Of a stretch of DNA of 64,000 nt, positions 60,452 to 64,000 are shown one piece after another. Position numbers and translations under genes: made by a program. The number at the start of each line of letters is the position of its first letter. Position 1 is the first letter of the stretch. The DNA is taken from NCBI RefSeq assembly GCF_000756305.1, contig NZ_JRFE01000026.1:110217-174216 (forward strand), written 5' to 3'. The DNA is from Myxosarcina sp. GI1 (GTDB taxonomy: Bacteria > Cyanobacteriota > Cyanobacteriia > Cyanobacteriales > Xenococcaceae). Under the pieces are notes generated by a model. The model saw only the letters and a program-made list of their open reading frames with translations. It was not told the origin of the DNA and did not search any database.

Positions 60452-61447
60452 TTACGAGTCGCGTTTACCTTCAACCATAAGCTGCTTTTTTTCCCATGCT
60501 AAAGCACTGCTAATAATTTGCTCCAAACTATCATAACGAGGTTGCCAACCTAAAATCCGACGAATTTTATCTGCGGCTGCCACTACACAGGCAGGATCTC
60601 CAAGTCTTCTAGTTGTTTCGGCGATCGCAAAATCTCTTCCTGAAACTTCTCTAACTTTCGCTAAAACTTCACGCACGCTATAACCCCTACCATAACCGCA
60701 GTTGAAAATCTGGCTATCTGTTGCCGTTTCCAAATATGCCAAAGCGTTAACATGAGCGTTGGCTAAATCTTCTACATGAATATAGTCACGAATACCCGTA
60801 CCGTCTGGAGTCGGATAATCGGTACCAAAAATACAAACAGAAGGACGAACACCCAAAGCAGCATCACAAGCTATTTTAATTAAATGAGAGGCATTATTAG
60901 ACTGTCCGATTTTGCCAGAGCTATCAGCTCCTGCAACGTTGAAATAACGCAAAATTACATATTTCAAGCTTGAAGTTCGGGCATAGTCTCTAATAATAGT
61001 TTCGCTCATTAGTTTGGAGCGTCCGTAGGGATTTACTGGTACTGTCGGAAACAATTCGGTAACGGGATATTCTTGAGTTTCGCCATACACTGCTGCCGTA
61101 CTAGAAAAAACTAGCTTGTTGACTTCAAATTGCTGACAGCAGCGCAACAAATTGACTACGTTACAGGTATTATTAGCATAGTAAGCGAGAGGCTGTCTGA
61201 TTGATTGGGGAACGGAAATATTGGCAGCAAAATGCAGCACTGCGTCAAAGCGATATTTAGCAAACACTCTGGTTAACGACCTAGTGTCTTTAAGTTCTCC
61301 TGTAACTAATTCTCCATATAATACCGCCGATGGCGAACCTGTAGAGAGATTATCGTATACTACGATATCGTAACCAGCTTCTCCCAATTTTTTGACTGTA
61401 TGAGAACCTATATATCCCGCGCCACCAGTAACTAAAATTTTGCCCAT
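60452..61447 (-). CDS. galE: UDP-glucose 4-epimerase
   Basis: 331 residues of extended SDR type. GGAGYIGSHTVKKLGEAG (residues 8-25), SSTAAVYGE, and Tyr141-x3-Lys145 (PYGRSKLMSE); the substrate loop has NVAGADSSGKIGQ and the end GIRDYIHVEDLA. It interconverts UDP-Glc and UDP-Gal for cell-surface polysaccharides. It is in operon with ureF and diverges from folC by 93 bp. Confidence 0.96.
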   Translation of the reverse strand: MGKILVTGGAGYIGSHTVKKLGEAGYDIVVYDNLSTGSPSAVLYGELVTGELKDTRSLTRVFAKYRFDAVLHFAANISVPQSIRQPLAYYANNTCNVVNLLRCCQQFEVNKLVFSSTAAVYGETQEYPVTELFPTVPVNPYGRSKLMSETIIRDYARTSSLKYVILRYFNVAGADSSGKIGQSNNASHLIKIACDAALGVRPSVCIFGTDYPTPDGTGIRDYIHVEDLANAHVNALAYLETATDSQIFNCGYGRGYSVREVLAKVREVSGRDFAIAETTRRLGDPACVVAAADKIRRILGWQPRYDSLEQIISSALAWEKKQLMVEGKRDS

Positions 61448-61540
61448 GTTTTATATTTTATTTCGTTCGTCAGCACTCAACGTTGAAGGTGTTTGACATT
61501 GCTTTTTATATATTGTTCTTATTTTTTAAACTGACTCAAT

Positions 61541-62803
61541 ATGACACAAGACGAAGTTCAATCTTTGCTCCAACCCTTTCAGCGTTTTGGAGTGCATTTG
61601 GGGTTAAAACGAATTGAAAAATTATTAGCTAACTTGGAAAATCCCGAACGCCAAGTTCCTATTATTCACGTTGGCGGAACAAATGGCAAAGGTTCGGTAT
61701 GCGCTTATTTATCTTCAATTTTGACCGAGGCAGGTTTTCGAGTCGGACGCTATACATCGCCGCATCTTGTTGATTGGACAGAAAGAATCTATCTTAACGA
61801 AAATAAGATTAGCCAAGGGGATTTAGTTGCTATCTTACAAGATGTACGAGCCGCAATTGCTCCAGATACTGAAAGTCCCACGCAGTTCGAGGTCATTACC
61901 GCAGCAGCCTGGCTTTATTTTGCCAGGACACAAGTAGATATAGCAATTATGGAGGTGGGGTTGGGAGGTCGATTGGATGCTACTAATACTGGCGATCGCT
62001 CTTTAGTCAGTGTTATTACCTCAATTAGTAAAGAACACTGGCAGCGGTTGGGTCCTACTGTAGCCGATATTGCCAGAGAAAAAGCAGGTATCTTAAAAGC
62101 TAACTGTCCTGCGGTAATAGGTAGACTACCTACCGCAGCCAAAACCGTAGTTGCCGCCAGAATTGCCGAACTAAATTGTCCCGCAGTTTGGGTAGAACCC
62201 GCCACAGAATTAAAGTTTGCTAGCTCTCGCTGGGCAAAGTACGAAGATCTTGAATATCCTCTGCCTTTACTAGGAGAAGTACAGTTAAATAATTCAGCTA
62301 TAGCGATCGCTACTATTAAAGTTTTACAGCATCAGGGTTGGAGTATTTCCAAACTGGCAATTCAAACAGGAATGCGAAAAACTCGCTGGCAAGGCAGACT
62401 GCAATGGACGACTTACCACGATCGCCCGTTGCTAATTGACGGCGCACACAATCCAGAAGCGGCGATCGCTTTACGTAAATACATAGATACTTTTAATAAA
62501 CCCGTAATTTGGGTCATGGGTATGCTGTCTACTAAAGATCATCAAGATATCTTGGAGATTTTGCTCAAACCCCAAGACGAACTGCATCTGGTTCCAGTTC
62601 CCGACCATAGTAGTGCCAACCCTCAAGATTTAGCAGCTTTGGCAGGGCAAGTTTGTCCTCAACTTAGTAGTTGTAAAACTTATGCTGGAGTGTTCTATGC
62701 CTTAGATGCCGTTTGGCAAAATAATAGTAATGTTTTAGTAGTGCTGTGCGGTTCTCTGTATTTAGTAGGTCACTTCTTAGGCAAGCAAAATGATGTTAAG
62801 TAG
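61541..62803 (+). CDS. folC: Dihydrofolate/folylpolyglutamate synthase
   Basis: 420 residues of the Mur ligase superfamily. P-loop GGTNGKGSVCAYLSS (45-59), the TSPHLVDWTERI segment, and IMEVGLGGRLDATN. Later, LIDGAHNPEAAIALRKYI and LCGSLYLVG. Adds glutamates to folate and forms dihydrofolate. Start ATG at 61541. Divergent from galE. Confidence 0.96.
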   Translation: MTQDEVQSLLQPFQRFGVHLGLKRIEKLLANLENPERQVPIIHVGGTNGKGSVCAYLSSILTEAGFRVGRYTSPHLVDWTERIYLNENKISQGDLVAILQDVRAAIAPDTESPTQFEVITAAAWLYFARTQVDIAIMEVGLGGRLDATNTGDRSLVSVITSISKEHWQRLGPTVADIAREKAGILKANCPAVIGRLPTAAKTVVAARIAELNCPAVWVEPATELKFASSRWAKYEDLEYPLPLLGEVQLNNSAIAIATIKVLQHQGWSISKLAIQTGMRKTRWQGRLQWTTYHDRPLLIDGAHNPEAAIALRKYIDTFNKPVIWVMGMLSTKDHQDILEILLKPQDELHLVPVPDHSSANPQDLAALAGQVCPQLSSCKTYAGVFYALDAVWQNNSNVLVVLCGSLYLVGHFLGKQNDVK

Positions 62804-63007
62804 AGGGACTAAATTAAAGTTAAATGTGAAGGATAGGAAACAGGAGATAGGAGTAACAAAGATTTTGAGTGATTTGCTAACTCTTAATTATTTTGTATTT
62901 AATTCTGTATACCTACTTATTAACCAGCTTTAAGCTTTGAGATCTATATATAATAGAGGTCATCAAACAGTCGCAACCGCAATTAATATTTTAGTATTTT
63001 TTTTAGT

Positions 63008-63463
63008 ATGACTAACTGGTTAGCTTGTGGTTCTCCCACTTTTTTAGTCGGAACTCTATTAGGTGCGATCGCCCTATTTACAGCACCAGCTAAAGCCGAA
63101 CCAAAACTATATAGTCCTGTTGGCATTAGTTCGGAACAAACTATATCTGACAATTTGACCGAGGAAGATATTCCCACAGGAGAAGGGGGGTTTGCTCGCG
63201 ACTATTTTGTTAGACTACAAAACGGCGATCAAATAGCCATCGATCTTACTTCAGACAATTTTGATACGATGGTGGTCTTAATTGGTGCTGACGGCTCGAA
63301 AGTGGCTGAAAACGATGATGGACCAGACGGTACTACTAATTCGCTACTTTTTTCCAGAATTACCGAAACGGGAAAGTATATCGTTCGCGTACGAGCTTTT
63401 GGAGATACTAGTGGGGGCAAGTTTACCCTCAAGTTAACTCGCTTAAAACCCGCATCAAAATGA
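63008..63463 (+). CDS. Secreted PPC-domain protein
   Basis: 151 residues. Signal peptide (FLVGTLLGAIALFTAPAKA, cleaved after about residue 30) then one bacterial pre-peptidase C-terminal (PPC) beta-sandwich: RDYFVRLQNGDQIAIDLTSD, NFDTMVVLIGADGSKVAEND and ITETGKYIVRVRAFG. The stand-alone domain suggests a small periplasmic or surface protein. It precedes a MotB/ZorB-like gene by 68 bp in the same direction. Confidence 0.85.
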   Translation: MTNWLACGSPTFLVGTLLGAIALFTAPAKAEPKLYSPVGISSEQTISDNLTEEDIPTGEGGFARDYFVRLQNGDQIAIDLTSDNFDTMVVLIGADGSKVAENDDGPDGTTNSLLFSRITETGKYIVRVRAFGDTSGGKFTLKLTRLKPASK

Positions 63464-63531
63464 CAATAATTTTAACCCTGGCATTCCTAATAATATTTAG
63501 ATCGATAATTTTTTTGACAATATAATCAACT

Positions 63532-64000
63532 ATGAGAAAGCGATCGCTACGCGACTACGACTCTACAGAAACTCTCAATGTTTGGCAGTCTTTTACCGAC
63601 TTAATGGCTAATGCTTTCTTAATTATTAGCCTATTTTTATTATTAGCCCTGTTTAAATCTTTGTTTCTCAAATATACTGCTGATGAAACCGCAGTCAGTC
63701 TTAGCGAAACCGAACGGCGAGTTAGACTCTTGCAAAGAGAAATTGCTGCTTTAGAAAACGAATTGGGAGAAAGTACCGACGAAATAAGACAATTACAAAG
63801 AGGCTCTGCACGACTGAAAACTTTGTTGAACAAAAGTAACAGTCGCATCGAAAACCGCGAAGCCGAAATAGAGAGTTTGGAATCTAAAATCTCACGATTG
63901 ACATCTGCACCGCCTGTGGTTGTGATCCAAGACTCTGGAGAATATCAGTTCAATTCTGGAAGTGCGGAATTGCCATCAGAGTTACAAGACTATATTATTT
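63532..64000 (+). CDS. MotB/ZorB-like OmpA-family protein, N-terminal part (cut by window edge)
   Basis: 156 codons visible from the ATG at 63532. A short cytosolic part, then WQSFTDLMANAFLIISLFLL (about 18-37): one membrane helix with an acidic residue (Asp23) at the start, the position of the proton-path Asp of MotB. A coiled coil follows (about 55-125, SETERRVRLLQREIAALENE), then the start of an OmpA-like domain (EYQFNSGSAELPSELQDYI). The family is MotB/ZorB-like, either an ion-driven motor or the Zorya defence ZorB. No ZorA/MotA gene is upstream; the rest lies outside. Confidence 0.6.
   Translation, partial: MRKRSLRDYDSTETLNVWQSFTDLMANAFLIISLFLLLALFKSLFLKYTADETAVSLSETERRVRLLQREIAALENELGESTDEIRQLQRGSARLKTLLNKSNSRIENREAEIESLESKISRLTSAPPVVVIQDSGEYQFNSGSAELPSELQDYII

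Noticed and set aside
63008-64000. Complete Zorya defence system
   Set aside because: Only one partial ZorB/MotB-like gene is seen; no ZorA-like gene precedes it.

Overview
The window reads as chromosomal DNA of a cyanobacterium. The HIP1 octamer GCGATCGC is scattered through genes and spacers, and many products belong to cyanobacterium- or plastid-specific families: Ycf20, CcsA (Ycf5), DUF3611 (Tic21/PIC1-like), SipA, PAP/fibrillin, a Psb32-like TPM protein, an HCF173-like SDR/CIA30 fusion and a homologue of the orange carotenoid protein C-terminal domain. Moderate AT content, many dispersed intergenic heptamer repeats and large RTX/FG-GAP surface proteins suggest a unicellular or baeocyte-forming lineage (Chroococcales/Pleurocapsales-like), but I cannot fix the genus from sequence alone.

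Layout. 1-0.8 kb: fabF (cut by the left edge) and acpP. 1.1-6.3 kb: a LEA-like charged protein with a clear terminator, a Psb32-like protein, a DUF948-YtxH pair, fmt convergent with a DUF6464 gene, and a fibrillin. 6.6-11.4 kb: moeA, a secreted FG-GAP/RTX protein, an IS5-like transposase remnant and a carotenoid-binding CTDH. 11.5-15.9 kb: a P-loop kinase, a frameshifted small gene, a THUMP RNA methyltransferase and an intracellular GH13-CBM20 amylase. 16-21 kb: a two-module beta-helix/RTX adhesin and a GT39-type glycosyltransferase. 21.3-27.9 kb: a PRK-like kinase, a CaCA exchanger, aroC, a YchJ protein, a BtuF-like protein and a Uma2 nuclease.

28-36.5 kb is the accessory zone. It holds a ribosomal-S1-like protein with about five S1 domains, a DUF6888-DUF6887 pair sitting between ileS and a second decayed copy of the ileS 3' end, a PIN toxin with a small partner, an AlkB dioxygenase, a dead hicBA module and a frameshifted DUF5615/DUF433 toxin-antitoxin pair. 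I regard the ileS-end islet with its unusual ATT-start gene as the most interesting spot in the window.

36.6-64 kb returns to mostly core genes: SemiSWEET, HCF173-like, an M23 peptidase, rnc, rnpB, DUF3611, ycf20, ccsA, SMP-30, two SDRs, a dienelactone hydrolase, sipA-prfB (with the RF2 +1 frameshift), a MazF/RHH pair, a flippase-like protein, pyrE, tRNA-Ile2(CAU), a CNNM/CorC transporter, a pentapeptide protein, a Ser/Thr kinase, a GIY-YIG protein, galE-ureF, folC, a PPC-domain protein, and a MotB/ZorB-like gene cut by the right edge.

Functions were assigned by reading motifs and recalling families; no database search was run. Coordinates of RNA ends and of non-ATG starts are my best reading.
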